From Conoideocrella luteorostrata (taxonomy: Eukaryota; Ascomycota; Sordariomycetes; Hypocreales; Clavicipitaceae): 64,000 nt of DNA. Of this stretch, positions 11,840 to 24,772 are shown piece after piece. Position 1 is the first letter of the stretch. Each line of letters starts with the position of its first letter. The translations under genes and the position numbers were made by a program. The notes beneath the pieces were generated by a model. The model was not told the origin of the DNA and searched no databases. It saw nothing but the letters and a program-made list of their open reading frames with translations. The stretch covers positions 62,001 through 126,000 of the forward strand of contig JASWJB010000079.1 in assembly GCA_032433595.1 (NCBI GenBank), given 5' to 3'.

Positions 11840-13335
11840 CTTGAAGGTAATTTGTCGGGTATAGACAAGCGTAATAGATGTAACGAGGTTATTGTTGTTG
11901 TTGTTGCTGTTGTTGTTGGGGTCAACCAAGGGAGGGGTTAACTAAAAAGAGCTAAAAAAAAATTGCCTCCAGGAACTGATTATGGGCAGGCGAAATATGG
12001 AGAACCCCGTATTCTCGCAGGAATGCAATAATAGTAAAAGGGACGGGAAGCTTGGGGCCTGGGGTCGGTTATGTATGCACGTATGTATCGTATGCAGGTG
12101 GCCGCAGCTTGCAAGAATATGTGGAAAAGAGGGGAGAGGGAAGCAGATGAAGACAGGACAGACGGTGGATCTTTATATTAATATGAAGATCAAACTGGTC
12201 CGCGAGAGGATGGATATCCACGCTGTAGGGGTGATTGCTCTATGAAGTCCGTGTGGTCGGTCCGCAGTCCGAACGAAGTACAAGATGGCAAGCAGTGCAT
12301 GAGTGAGCGAGTGATGTGTGAGAGTGTCGTGTGTACCCCGTCCAACAGGCTCAGGCCATAAAGCCAGGAGGCCACTTGACGCTGTACAAAGTAATTCCTG
12401 CGAATTCATCCTGTAGTTACTACTCCGTACCCAGGAAGCACCCAGATAGGCATCAGAGCAAACGTAAGCGAGGGAAAGCGGCTGGCTGGCCGGTGGTTTG
12501 GTCAGTTAGCGAATGCCACCAGACCAAACGGCTTCCAACACCTTGTTGTATGGCGCCACGATGCCCGTCGTCTTTAGACCGAGGCAGGCAAGCTAGGCTT
12601 CTCTAGCCGGTTCGCTCTCTCAAGCAGTTCCTTTCGTGGAAATGACCCCGCTCCATACGCGGGCTTGGAGGGGCATCAAAAGCATCAAACCCCATATTAA
12701 TACTCCGTAGTTACTCCAGACTCCATTACAGCACACTAGAGCTTTATGAGGGATGGCAGAGTGCGCGTGTGAGCGCGTGAGCGTGCTTGGAGGGCAGGAA
12801 GGCCCGAGTCGAGGCGGGCTGGGCAGCGAGGCAGGCACCGTAGCGTGGCAGGAGGTGGTGACTAGCTGGCAGCTAGCCGTTGGCGACTGGCCACTCACTG
12901 GCCACTCGTAAGGCTGGTAAGGCTAGCCGGGTCGTAGGTCATTGTGGTGTTTGGGGAAGGTAATCGGGGCGAGGTCGACGTCGTTCCCAGAATGCTGACA
13001 GTGAGCCAGCCAGGAATCACCCAACATGAAACTGACCACTCGCAACCCTCACCAACTCTTGTACGTATCCAGAACGGGCATCCACCTTCTGCCCGCTCCG
13101 CCGCATCCCGCCGAACGGACCTGCCCTGCCAGCTGCTTGCTCACCCTATCTTCCGAGTGCGAACGCGTCGGGCAAGAGAGAGAGACGAACGATTGACCTT
13201 GTCTCGAAATGGCCCCCACCTAGGAACCACGGCCATTTGACTTCAGCGCAAAGAGCGATCAAGCAACTTGAACTCTGTCTCCAGTGGCACCAGTGGGGTA
13301 AATTTATTAGCCTCCCAAAATTTGATCCTGCAGTC

Positions 13336-13371
13336 CTGGGAATCTGGGAATCTGGGAATCTGGGAATCTGG
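13336..13371. repeat. Tandem repeat, 4 x 8 bp (CTGGGAAT)
   Basis: Four perfect CTGGGAAT units plus a partial one, followed by diverged ATCTGGC / ACCTGGC steps. Non-coding microsatellite. Confidence 0.9.
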
Positions 13372-14111
13372 CACAATCTGGCAACCTGGCAATCCGGCAG
13401 CCCGTCCTGGTTGGCCTGGTCTGGTCCGATCCGCACGCTCCTTACTCGTCCGTCGGCTTGCAGCCCGACCAGCGTGACCACACATACAATACGTACATAA
13501 GTTACATGCATGAGTAACCAGGTATATATTATTATCACCCCGTATCTTAATACGTTCCTGCGTTCGTACCACCATCCGTAAGGACAAAATATTGTGGAGG
13601 TTTTACCCCGTTGATTCATGCGGAGCCCAACTACCGAGCCCTTCGTTCCCACGGCCTGCTCTGAAACGGAATATAGAGACGCAATTGCTGCGGGATTTTT
13701 TTTTTTTTTCCAGCATCTGGTATCTGCTCCTCCTCATGTTCCAAACTCATTCTTAAACTTAGACACCGTCTCGCACGCCTGTCGTACATCGTTGAGCACA
13801 AACAGCCGTACGAAGTCAAATAGATGTACTTATACAGGCGGGCACGCAGTACAACAAGTTTGCCCAATCACCCCATATGCCGTCGATCTCGGCATATTTC
13901 TCCCCAGCCTTGTGATGTGTGGCTACTAAATAGGTCGTATTGTCAAAACTCCCTTGCCAAGCATCAATACTCTTGATGCTCGTAGCGACTGCAGCGACCC
14001 TCGGCCCAGGTTCAAGGAAGCCAACACATGTTACGGACCCGCAGGCGACTACAACAACCCGCACTGCTGTACGGAGTACACGCTTCCTAGTCCGCACAAG
14101 GGTAAGAACAG

Positions 14112-14436
14112 CACTCTTGCCTACTCCGTGCACTGCAGAATCAAGAAGACACGGAACGTTCCCTCCCAAGATCTTGGCTTCCGTGGCTTCTCGGGGACTT
14201 CAGCCGACTGTAGTTGCGTGCAGCCACACATGAGACGGTTTCATCAGACATTTGCCGTTCATTTGATGCCACGCCGTAGCGCCTCGCGTGTAACTTTGCG
14301 CCATACGCTCCATATTTATACATGACGACAAACTCGCAATGGCATGACGCTCCATCATACTGTTGACTGATCGGCTAGGGACAGTTCTCGCCGTGGCTCG
14401 TTCCCCCGCCAGCTCAGCTCAGACATATAATTCCAC
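14112..14436 (+). repeat. Dispersed repeat, copy A (325 bp)
   Basis: Starts with CACTCTTGCCTACTCCGTGC and ends with ATATAATTCCAC. It aligns end to end with 34342-34661 with about 11 substitutions and one 5-bp difference (AGCTC present twice here). Sequence diverges abruptly on both sides. No open frame or terminal inverted repeat explains it. It may be a fragment of a transposable element or a duplicated promoter segment. Confidence 0.9.
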
Positions 14437-15610
14437 CGCCCATTTGCTCGCATCTTCCCCTCCAGCCGGGCGAACAGCACATCTATCTATAGACACGGGG
14501 CAGACGCTTTCAAAATGCAACTCCGGTTGTCAGCTTTCATCTCCACGGCATGCGGGGACAGGTTGTTTCTCAAAATAAATCTGCCAACAACTCGTGCTCC
14601 TCCCCACCTAAAGGTGGCAGTTAGTTATAGCCCCTCTCCATTTGTATCTCCTCCCCTACGTCTTGGCCCTCCTGTATGAGAGGAGCGACCAAAACAAAAG
14701 GTCCTACAGCATGGATAATCAGAACATGCATAATCGATATTGTTCGGCATGTCTCAAGCCCAAATGTCGCTGCTCGGAGCTTACGAGCCAAATATAGGTA
14801 CCCTCGGCTGTATAACCACACTCGTAGTGGAGCAATGTGTTTCAAACCTAAATATGAACGGATGACGAGCTGGTGCAACTATGCAGTCACAATTCTTGTG
14901 TTTTGGGGAGGGAGCGGGGGCGTGAGAGGTTGTCCCCTATACTCTACAAGAGGACAAGGCATTGATGCCCAACGAATTGTTGTCAAAAGATCTTTTCGCG
15001 TTCAATAAACAGGGCATTCGGGCTCGTAGGCATTGTTTTCAAAGTCCTGACTAATCGTCAAATGTTTCAGGTAACTGAGTTTGGGCAATTCATCATTTTC
15101 TTCCTAAATTGTGCTACCATCCATTTAATGCTTTATACATTCATCTGCTGTATATGGAAAACAGGATAGAAAAAGAAATAAAAACAAAATAAAAATAAAA
15201 AAAAACCACCCCATAAACTACTCTCGTTATATTCATGCGCCTGCCTAACTCATTGTCTCTTCCTCGTTTATAAAACGGACATTCTAAAAGTACAACGCCG
15301 AGCCTCCCTGTGTGCTTGGCTTGGAACTCTGGCTGAAAATTCGAAAGAGAAGAGAAAGTAAAGAGAAAGCCGACAAGGGAAAAGGAGAACACTCGATGAA
15401 ACACAGCCTTTTTTCTAGATCCAGGAACCGGCAAATTTTCACAAACGTCTTTCTAGGTATTCTTCACTCTGTTGTCGTTCGCCATGAGCCCGAAACCGGT
15501 ACCCGCTTCCCACCCTTGAGTGCTTCCTGTGGCGTATGTGTTCCAAGATGGTGAACCATATATTGATCCAGTACATGATCTGCGATACGACCATCATTAC
15601 AGCCCTGCCG

Positions 15611-16926
15611 TCATGGCCACCAATCCATCTTCTTGTAGCTTTCAATTACCTCCTCTACCAGCTCCTTCGTTAAAGCCGGCTTGTCATATTTGAAATCCAA
15701 TAGCCTCTCCAATCGGCTGCCATCCATACTTAGGTCCGTATCCTTGAGAAGTTCCTTTTCCATGAACGGAGTGAGGGGTCCGGGTCGGGTGATCTCGGCG
15801 TCGGTAAGCAAATCGGCCCATGGACCAAGAATCTCGTCATTCACATCATCCACTACACTGTCGAGATTCATGCGGGCGAAAGTGCTAATCAGCTGGCCTT
15901 GGAAACCTGTCTCGATTTTGAAAATCTCTCCAATGATGTTTGCCATCTTGCCTTGATTTGTCTCACCCTTGTCAACGACATTGAAGGTAGGGACTTTACC
16001 CATTTCGGAATCGTTCCAGCCAGCTTTGCCGGCATCATACCATGCAGCAATGTCCCACAGAGCTCGCGATGCATCGTCGATGTGCACTGTATTGGTTCGA
16101 AGATCTTTCGTCCACAGCCATTTCATTTCTCCCTTTAAATGCTGATAAACTCGGGCCATACAAAGCGCTGTAGCTACCCACTGGGAGGCATATGGGCCAT
16201 AGACATGAGGTAGACGAACGATAACTAATGGCAGTCTAAGCCGGATTGTAATTAGCGAATCTCGGTCATCCAGAGTTGACGGAAACAGCAGACTTACCCA
16301 TCAATTTTGGCTAATTCTTCCTCGGCTTGCAGCTTGAAAACTGCAATCTTGCTCCATGGCTTCAACTTGTCCCTTTCTTTGCTAGGTGCCGAGTCCGATT
16401 TGTACACCATGCCGGTGCTGAGTTCGACGAACGCCTTGACTTTGCGCTTGGCAGCTTCCTTGCCGACCGCCAACGAGAGATTCAGCGATCTCAGCCTGTA
16501 GACTTCATCTTCTTGCGAGTATCTAGTTTCACCACCGCAGTTAAATACGTAGTCCCACTGCTTTCCGTTGGCACGGTCAAATATTCTTGCCAAGCCTTCT
16601 ATTGTTTGCAAATTTATGATGAGAGTCAGTCGCAATACCCAATGCTTAATGGTGACTTGTTAAGATGGGCGAAAGGAGGCCCAAGCACGTCAAGTACAGA
16701 GGACAAGATGCGCTGACTTACCGGGTCTGCTGGCATCCGCTTGCATAAACTTGTCCTGAGAGCAAGCCTCAGAAAATTCGGGCCCGAGCCACGCAAGTTG
16801 AGGTAGTACCTTGTCCACTAGGCGCACTTCTGAGGCCAGTTTATGTTGGTGAATGTGCAGGGCCAGGAACCGGCCGACATAACCCAAGCCACCAATGATC
16901 AAAACCGAGGGCTTGTCGTCGGCCAT
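15611..16926 (-). CDS. NAD-dependent epimerase/dehydratase (atypical extended SDR)
   Basis: Protein of 376 residues from exons 16722-16926, 16298-16598 and 15611-16235 (introns of 123 and 62 nt). The N-terminal Rossmann signature is LIIGGLGYVGRFLALH (GxxGxxG), with LVDK after the second strand. Later blocks are FNCGGETRY, ELSTGMVY, RLPHVYGP and NTVHIDDASRALW, the order expected of extended short-chain dehydrogenases acting on nucleotide-sugar-like substrates. The usual Tyr-x-x-x-Lys pair is not evident: the stretch WSKIAVFKLQAEEEL has the Lys but no Tyr four residues before it. I remember related ascomycete proteins with the same feature, so the family may be non-classical. Substrate unknown. 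The start is the first ATG before the Rossmann strand. Confidence 0.88.
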
Positions 16927-19900
16927 AGTGAGCGGCTAGCGTAGAACCGGAAGCTCTAAGGTGTAGAAGTGAATTCGAATCTGTCACTGGAAAGAATTAT
17001 GAACTCGATCTAGCTCCCAGCAGGTGGCAGAGCCAATTGTATGCGTTCCGCTGTATCGTTTCCGGCGTCTCGGAAGGTATGATGATGGAGAAGACCGACA
17101 CAGGCAACAGCATTCAACTCCGCGTTGTCAACCTTTTCGAATCGATGGGGTACGGGACCAAGAGCCAGATCCTGTCGCAGGCAGAAGTCGTGCACGAACA
17201 ATGCTGTGACGTTGGCAGCTCCTGTGCAATGGAAAGCAGCGTCAGTCAGTAGGTCAAAGGCGAAGCCGACTGACAGCTGTGCTAGAACGAACCGGCACAC
17301 GAGTTGACGCGGAAACTGGTAACAAATGAGAGAGCAAGCAGCTATGCCCAGGGCCACAAGGCAATCAGCAGGCGGAGAGGTAATTGAATCGCGGAGACAA
17401 GGCAAGGTGTGACCCAACGACTCCGGGGGATTTTGAGATGGAGGGGCTCAGTCTTTATGCAGATACAGCCAGACAAGCAGGCTAGAGGGGAGAGACCAGC
17501 ATGTAACTAACCAACTAACTCTCAGTCAGGAGCACGAGTAGCAGCAGTACGGAGTACTAGGGGAGCTGGGGAGCCAGGGGACAAAGAGGCAAGCAGGCAA
17601 GCAGGCTAAAAGAGAGCGAGTGTGATCCACCTCCAAGACAACCCTCGTCTGTGCTGCCGCAAAGTCGTGCCCCGTCCGGTCATCCGTTGTTTGCAGAGCC
17701 TCTGCTCCGAATTTGACCCCTGCTGGCCTGCAGTATTTCAGCGGCACCTTGGAGGGTAGCTGGTCAATAAGGCGCTACTCCGTATGCCGTACTCCGTATT
17801 CCGTGGAGTGAGTGCGGAAAAGGCGAGCGGCAAGTGCACATAAGTTACGGAGGACAAGATGAAATATCCAACCGTGTTGGCGTAAAAGGGTTCGGTCTGG
17901 CGAGATCACGCTACATACAGCCAATCACCTGCAAAACGAGGGCAATTGACGGAACTTGGAGCCATGACAAACATGTTTGTCATGCTGGGACGTGGTATTG
18001 CCAACAGACTGCCATCAGACTTACCATCAGACTACCATCAGTCACAAGGTTCGCATCGCACATCTCCGACGCAGGCTTAACAGAATTCCTATTCTAGCCA
18101 TCGCTCCTGCCAAACCGCGGGCATTGCGTGATGCATCCATACAACCAGCGCAAAGCACGTAGGCAACAAACCGGTCGCCCTAAAGCAAATCAAAATAACA
18201 GAATCAAAATAACTAATTAACTACGGAGTAGTTAGTCAACTACGGAGTAACTACTGTCCTGTTCTGAAATTTTAACTTCACACTCCCGTGTCACAGGTCA
18301 CAAGTCCCTGTCCCAGAATGTCCCAGAGTGCCCCAGCGCCACCAGCGCCACCCAGCTTCACCCACAGCCCCCTTGTCGAACCTGGGAGGACAAGCTAAGC
18401 AGCCCCCACCAGCCACCGCCAGATAGACCTCCAGCGGGCGTCTTCTCAATTAGCCGTCAGGTTGGTGTTTTGCCCAGCACACCACCACTCGAACTCCATC
18501 AATCGACCATCAAACTCTCTGGTCCAGACTGTATCATCAATCATCGCGCCCCGCTGGCTGCTGCACATTGGATATGTCCGAAGTCAATGGACCAGAATGG
18601 GAACACGTACGGAGATTCAGCTTCGTCACACCGTCTCGTTCTCTGAACTTCCGTCTATCCAGGACCTGGGACCTTCCCATAGCCTTAACCAACGATTCGG
18701 TACTCGGCGCTCTTTGTTCCTTTGCGGGAAGTACTCCGTACAATACAGCAAGCAAGCAAGCAACCTGGCGCCCTTCCAGCCTTCTTTTGATTAGTTTTCA
18801 GCACAGACCCCCTCCACGGTTAATCTAGACAGACGCCGCAAGCAGGGCCGGTCTTGTGCCTCCCGCCATGAACGACCCGAGCCGTCCGCCGCCGATGTAG
18901 CCAGAAATGGTAGGGCGTGCGTGGTCTTGCGGATCCATCACCGCCTCCTGATGAGGCATGCCCTATCAATTAGTACCTGTGCAAAAATAAAAATAAAAAA
19001 GGCATGATGAAGTCTTTAGTGTTCTCGCTCTTCACCATGAATCGTGTCTCTATACGGAGTGGCCTATATTGAACTCGGAATATTGTCTACACGCCTTAGC
19101 CGTCTAGTAGATCAGGGCAGCCGCACGACTAATCACCCTGCGACAGGGCAGTGTGGACCCTGTCCATGCCCTTGCTTGTCGTGTGACTCTGGAGTGGGAC
19201 GAACCGCACCGAGATTCGGCACTGAAAAAGATGTCATATTATTAACCGCCCACAACCGACCCGACTTGATGAAGACGAAGAAACTATTGACGGACAGCAT
19301 TGTATCAAAGGCCAACAGCTTGATGGACTCGGGGCTGTGCTGTGGGCCTAGATACACAATGAGTACGGAGCACATGAGCCCACCCCCTTCCCCCCAACAT
19401 CCTTTGTTCTCAACAGTCGTTCTCGGTGAAAGAAGCGTGCCCCAGAGCTCCGAGAAGATTTTGACAACATTAAGGGATGGCAGGTGGGGGTCAAAGACGT
19501 TTGATGCTTTGATATAACACTTGTTCCCTGTCATCGGTCCATTTTCACATCCGATCCGGAAAAGTCTGCCTGGGTCTTATGCGGGGGTTTGCAAGGAATG
19601 GGTTGACATTGAGTTTCTTCTAGAACTCTCGGCATGCTCCTCTCTGGCTACCACGGACCTGATCTGACCTGTCACTGCTTACGGGTTCCCTCTCTCGATA
19701 GCAGTGGGTGAAGACTACATGGCCTCTTTCCTAGATTGGCCTGCCCATGCCGGGGCATGCCTACTCGCTCGCACGGCCCTACGTTTTTGTGCATGTACAA
19801 TTCGTGCAGCTTTCCGTATTGCGTCAGGATAACTGACGATTGAGCGTTCGTGATTCAACTTCCTTCCACGGCCCCACTATCCGGAGCTCACAGAACCTTC

Positions 19901-22473
19901 ATATTGAACTTGGAATGCACCAGTCCCCTCAGCGGTAACCAAATTCGAGGAGAATGGAAATCTGGGCCTTTGCTATTCTTTCGACAGCTTGCTATTGAGA
20001 CGACGAACCAGACGACGAGAACGAAAAACGCGCAAGTCCTCGAAGTCAGCAGGGGTAGTCTTTCACACTATAAACAGCAAGCCAGGGTGACGACCCATCT
20101 GCTGCGCCACGTAACTCGCAATGTCAAGAGATCGGGTTATCTATTCCTCACTCAATTTTCAAAACGGGCTTCGCCAGTTGCAGCACGATGAAATCCATCA
20201 TCAGATTCCGTGCCGGGGGACTTATTATTAGATTAATTACCGGCTTGGTGTCCACGTCGTCAATATGTTTGTTTTTTTCTTCTTGTTATATACAGGCTAC
20301 TACTCCGTAGTCAAATGGCGTACCTCGTGAAGTTTTTGCGGAGTTGCTCATCCGCTGACACAGTTCGGGAGGCTAGCTAGCCGATGGGGCCAATGTAGCT
20401 CATGCTATCCCATGAATGTCTCATTTGCATCAGCAAGGGCATATTAAACTAAACTAACAGCTACTAGCCTCCTTTGTTAAATTATCGCTGCATACGGAGT
20501 ACAGATCTCGGGTATTAACCGGTGACTCGAAACATAGAGTCGTAAGTAGCATCGACATATGCATGGTGAACCTTATTGGTACGAGAGAACGACCAAACAA
20601 GGCTTAGGATGATAACTATTTTGCGGCTCGTTCTACCTTCCGGTCTTCAGATAGTAATCTTCGACAATCTCCGGCTTGGACTGTTGAGAACCCTGAGTCA
20701 GGTGATATCCACAACGGCGCAGAAGTTAGTAGTAACACGGCTATCCATGGTGATCATTCCGAATCGCTATATCACGACCCCTCTGGAGAAATGCGGAAGA
20801 GACAGGAGGTTTCTGACCGCCATTGTTTAGCGGTGTGGCCTTTCTAGTTATTTCAGCTGGGCGAATCATCATCTGACGACCAAAACCGTGTTTCTTCCCC
20901 TTGTGTCTCTCGCTAGCACACTAGTTTGGCCAACGGCTGGAAGTACACGCAACACAGGTCCCATGCGGTATTACGACAATTTGAGTAGACACTTTGCCAT
21001 CCTTTGCATGTCACGCTGAGAGATATCGCACAGTGCCTGCGCCGTTTGATGTATAACTGCCCCCGTCCGAACGATACTCTGGTTGAGTCCTGCTACTTGA
21101 AAGCCTGCTTATAGGGAGCGAGGGGAAACTGGCAACCTCTCCGACGACAAGCGCATGCTGAGTATAAAATATGCACACCACACCCAATTATGAAGACTAC
21201 CAACGCAGCTCAACTCATTTTATCGCCAATAACCCATTATTGAAAGGTGTATTTATGATTACGCCGATGCCTAGCCAAACGACGGGCTTCTTCTGGGAAA
21301 ATATAGCTCAAGATCAGTAGAAGAACACTGGGGGACAACGGCTCAGTTGGTTGGTTGGAGGCTTATTACGGAGTACTTGCCCCGGAGTTCCTCTGTCCTA
21401 AATCCAGAGCCAAGAAGATAGGTAGCTAGCCATCATTGGCGCTGCCAGGAAAAGACAGCCAGTGTTCCTACCCTGGAATTATCGTTTCAGGTTCTCTCCA
21501 AGGATTTTTATTGTGACACAGGGGATGGGAGGGAGCAACGTTTAGGGTTGCTTTGGCTTACGAGGCATCTTGACGGGGGTGTCTGGTGCCGGTCCTGTTA
21601 GCCTGCAGCTCGAATATGCAAGTCATTTTTATATTTCCGCTCGCAGGAGCATCGACAGGATCACCGACAGGGACAGGACATAGTTAGTTAGTGTGCACAG
21701 GATGCGTTCCATCCGCCAATGCGTCTCGGCACTCCGTATTGCAGTAAAAGTAATACTCCGTACTCTGGCATTCATAGTACATAAGGGTTAACAAAGTATG
21801 CAGCCCGACGTGAGGCACCGATCAACCCGCCAGCCGGTCTAGACGCGCGCACCTAAAGCGTTTGAGTGTATCTCCGCGCACCGGCTTGACATACATGGAT
21901 CGCGGTACTCCGTAAAGCAGATTGAAGCAGATTGAACTCATGATGGACAGTGAGATAGGTCCTACCGGTCGTGTATAGTACGGAATGCCGGGCCCATCGC
22001 ATGCAAGGCCGGTAGCCCAGCGCGATCCTGGGTCCTCTGTCCTGGCCGGCAGCCCCCACCAGTCCCCGATAGTGATGTGCTGCAACACTACTCCGTACTC
22101 CATGCAGGGCTAATCACTCCGTAGTTACTCTCCGTACCTATCGCATTTGTGCAGAGCAAGCAACGCAGTCCTCTCCGTACCTTGCAGCTCGTTTGAATAG
22201 CACAATGCAGCCAAGGAATAACTACTCCGTACTGTAGGAGAAAAGAGTTCGTTTCTATTTTATTCAATTTATATTAATAAAACGCAAGCGCGCCCTGACA
22301 ATCGCGCCCGCAGGGCGACAGCTATACGTGATGGATGCATACCGAGTACTCCGTACTCCGTGCACATATAAGTCAACCTGCAGAGGAGCAGGCACAGGCA
22401 GAAACAGGCTTTTTTGTCTGTCCCGCTGACTCCAAAACTTGGTCACATCTCAGCTTCCTGCCTGGACGCCGGG

Positions 22474-22512
22474 TGCTGGATGCTGGATGCTGGATGCTGG
22501 ATGCTGGATGCT
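22474..22512. repeat. Tandem repeat, 5 x 7 bp (TGCTGGA)
   Basis: Five perfect TGCTGGA units and a partial sixth in a non-coding region. Confidence 0.9.
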
Positions 22513-22913
22513 CAACCGCTCCAGCCTCTGCGGAGTAACTATGGTTGTTTGGTCGAATATGCCCCGTAGGTTCTGGCGTGCCATTTTTTTGGCTTTTTGG
22601 GGGTGGGCAGATTGGCGGCCAGATGTGGATGTGTCGTTGGTGATGATGGATGGGTGATTGGGGTATGGGTGGTGGTGGGCTTCCCTGGGCTTGCCTGGGC
22701 TCCTTGGGTCTCAGGGTTAGAGTATGTCTGGCAGTCGATGTCCGTCCAACTGTCACCCACCATTCAACGGCCAACAGTCAACAGCCACCATTCAACACTC
22801 CAGTCTGCCACTCCCGCCCCCAGACAACCAACCCCCCCCTCTTGCATCGGTGGCTGCCAAAACCCATGTTCTTCGCAATCAGCATCCCTCCCCTTCCTCC
22901 CCAACGTCCAGTT

Positions 22914-22937
22914 AGTCCAGTCCAGTCCAGTCCAGTC
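22914..22937. repeat. Tandem repeat, AGTCC x 4-5
   Basis: Pentanucleotide microsatellite in a non-coding region. Confidence 0.85.
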
Positions 22938-23647
22938 AACAACAAGTGTGCTTCAGTGTGCTTTTGTCGGAGTGGGGCCGATCAGACCTATCAAAACCGC
23001 GCTGGGCATCCAATAGTTACGGTGCCTTGCTCGGCTACTGACCAACTATCGACTACCGAACTATTGACCCTCGACTGTCCAAGTACTCCAGTACTTCCGT
23101 ACTCTTTTACTCCGTACTCCCTCCATATGTATGTAGGTGATAGCGATAGTTATTGCTGATCTGGAAAGGCCTGGTGGGCTGGCTGTCGCTAACAACCCCC
23201 TGCAGTGACGGGCCTGCAGTGTGGTGTGTTCTGTAAGTACCCTGTACTCCGCAGGATGCACACAACAAGTTGGACTATTTGCGCAAGTACAGAGCGAGAC
23301 TGCACCATGATACGTTCTCGACAGGATAGATAAGCTAAAATTTGGCGCCCCACGTCCTTTCCATCATTATCACATACGGAGTACTCCCTACAAGTACTCC
23401 GTAAACTTGACTTATCTGCGGAAGTAGTAGTGCTCACGCAAGATCGACCACATCAGAAATGCGTCGGATGATCACGACAGATTTTGAAACACGGCGTTGC
23501 AGGATCGTCAGTCCCCCGTATGCATCATACATTTCATTGCATTGCTTCTGAAATATTTGGCTATTCTTTCAGGCTCTAGTGCTCTGCTCCTTAGTTCTCA
23601 AGCTCGCATGATTCCCGCGCATTTCGGGGTCCCGAACATCAAAGTCG

Positions 23648-24772
23648 TCATCTTCGCATACTCCCAATAAGCTCTCGCTGCGTCTCGCGATCTCGTGCCC
23701 CGTCGCTTAAGATCCCCACGCTCCGCAGATCGCCGACCACGTCCTTGGCCTTGCCGAAATACACCTCCTGCAGGAGGTTACGCATCTTGAGCTCCATGTC
23801 CTCCACCAGACGGCCAACATTAGCGATGTGGCTGTCATCACTATCTACCGGCAGGTCCTGCTCCACCTGGCGTGTCATGTTGCCGCTGAGATCCATGTCA
23901 CCGAGACTGTTGTCCGCCGTAGCCAGCGAAAGAATCACAGTCGATGTGAGCTTGTAATGTGTGCTTCGACCTCGTTCAATGGCCTCAAACACATGGATAG
24001 AGTCCCATATACCCTCTGTGGTTCCGCCCGGTGTAGCTGCTGTATCAAATGGCAGCATATAGGCCGCTTTTGTTAGCCATTGTCCTTCTTATACTGTGAA
24101 ACTCCCCCCCACATCCCGATGCTGCATCGACTCCAGATCCTTCACCATCAAGCAACAAGCCATAAACGGTGAAAAGACTACAAAAGCGGCGATAAAGGGG
24201 AGAGAGAGAGAGAGAGAGAAGGGGGGGACTTACACTTCTTCAACAAAACCACCCCTGCAAACCCATCGTCCAGGTTCCAGAAATATACACTGCTCACACC
24301 TCCCTCATAATACAAGTCCCTATATATATCAAAAGCCTCATTCGCCTTGATTTCCATCTTTCTCACTCTCTCGCTCGGAATTGCTCCCTCTCCCGCTCCC
24401 TCGCTCCCACCTGCACCCACACCGCCAACACCGCCTTCATCTAGAGGCGGGTCGAACTGGTTCGACCACGGGGAGCGATAGCTATCCCCATCACGGTTGT
24501 AGTCGCATAGGAGGTATTCGCGACCGGATTGCTTGCACCGCCGGATGGTAAGAGGCTGGTCGACAGATGATAAAAGATCTTCGGTCAGGTCGGGAGCGAG
24601 GGAGATGATGGCGTTGAGGTGGTCGGCCGTGTGTTTGGGGTTGAGGCGGCGGAGGAGGTCACTGTGTCCAAGTTGCGGTTAGGAGACGGAATTTGGACGG
24701 ATAAACTCGGAATGAGTAGTGAGGGAGATGTTTTACGTACAGCGCCGAGTCAAAGGGGTCAATGTCGGCCAT
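23648..24772 (-). CDS. CAP2: F-actin-capping protein subunit beta
   Basis: Beta subunit of the heterodimeric capping protein that blocks actin filament barbed ends and works at cortical actin patches and septa. Protein of 283 residues from exons 24741-24772, 24234-24661 and 23648-24039. Diagnostic blocks: [38 protein letters not shown], the [16 protein letters not shown] block followed by [33 protein letters not shown], and near the end [13 protein letters not shown] and YFGKAKD. An insertion rich in Gly, Glu and Ala after FDPPLDEGG is longer than in yeast or animals. Intron 2 (24040-24233) contains a GA dinucleotide run near 24199-24220. The start [11 protein letters not shown] is on a 32-nt first exon joined in frame to a DLLRR exon. 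Identity is very secure. Confidence 0.95.

Larger units (their letters stand above)
11840..15610. other. Gene-poor spacer with repeats
   Basis: No convincing gene. It contains a TTG microsatellite (about 11892-11919), an 8-bp tandem array (13336-13371), a T-run near 13697, repeat copy A (14112-14436) and several ACTCCGTA motifs. Short open frames here lack motifs and plausible splicing. Confidence 0.6.
16927..23647. other. 6.7-kb gene desert rich in ACTCCGTA motifs
   Basis: No gene could be supported. Open frames of 60-170 codons occur on both strands but lack family motifs and are probably chance. About twenty copies of ACTCCGTA or its complement lie here. Small tandem arrays occur at 22474-22512 and 22914-22937. 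A non-coding RNA cannot be excluded from sequence alone. Confidence 0.55.

Noticed and set aside
18360..18400. GTCGAACC-type string resembling a reversed tRNA B box
   Set aside because: No A box or cloverleaf could be drawn around it; similar strings at 2096 and 31138 also failed.
19044..19534. Overlapping frames of 133-157 codons on both strands
   Set aside because: Both strands are open in the same place without family similarity, which is typical of chance in GC-balanced DNA.
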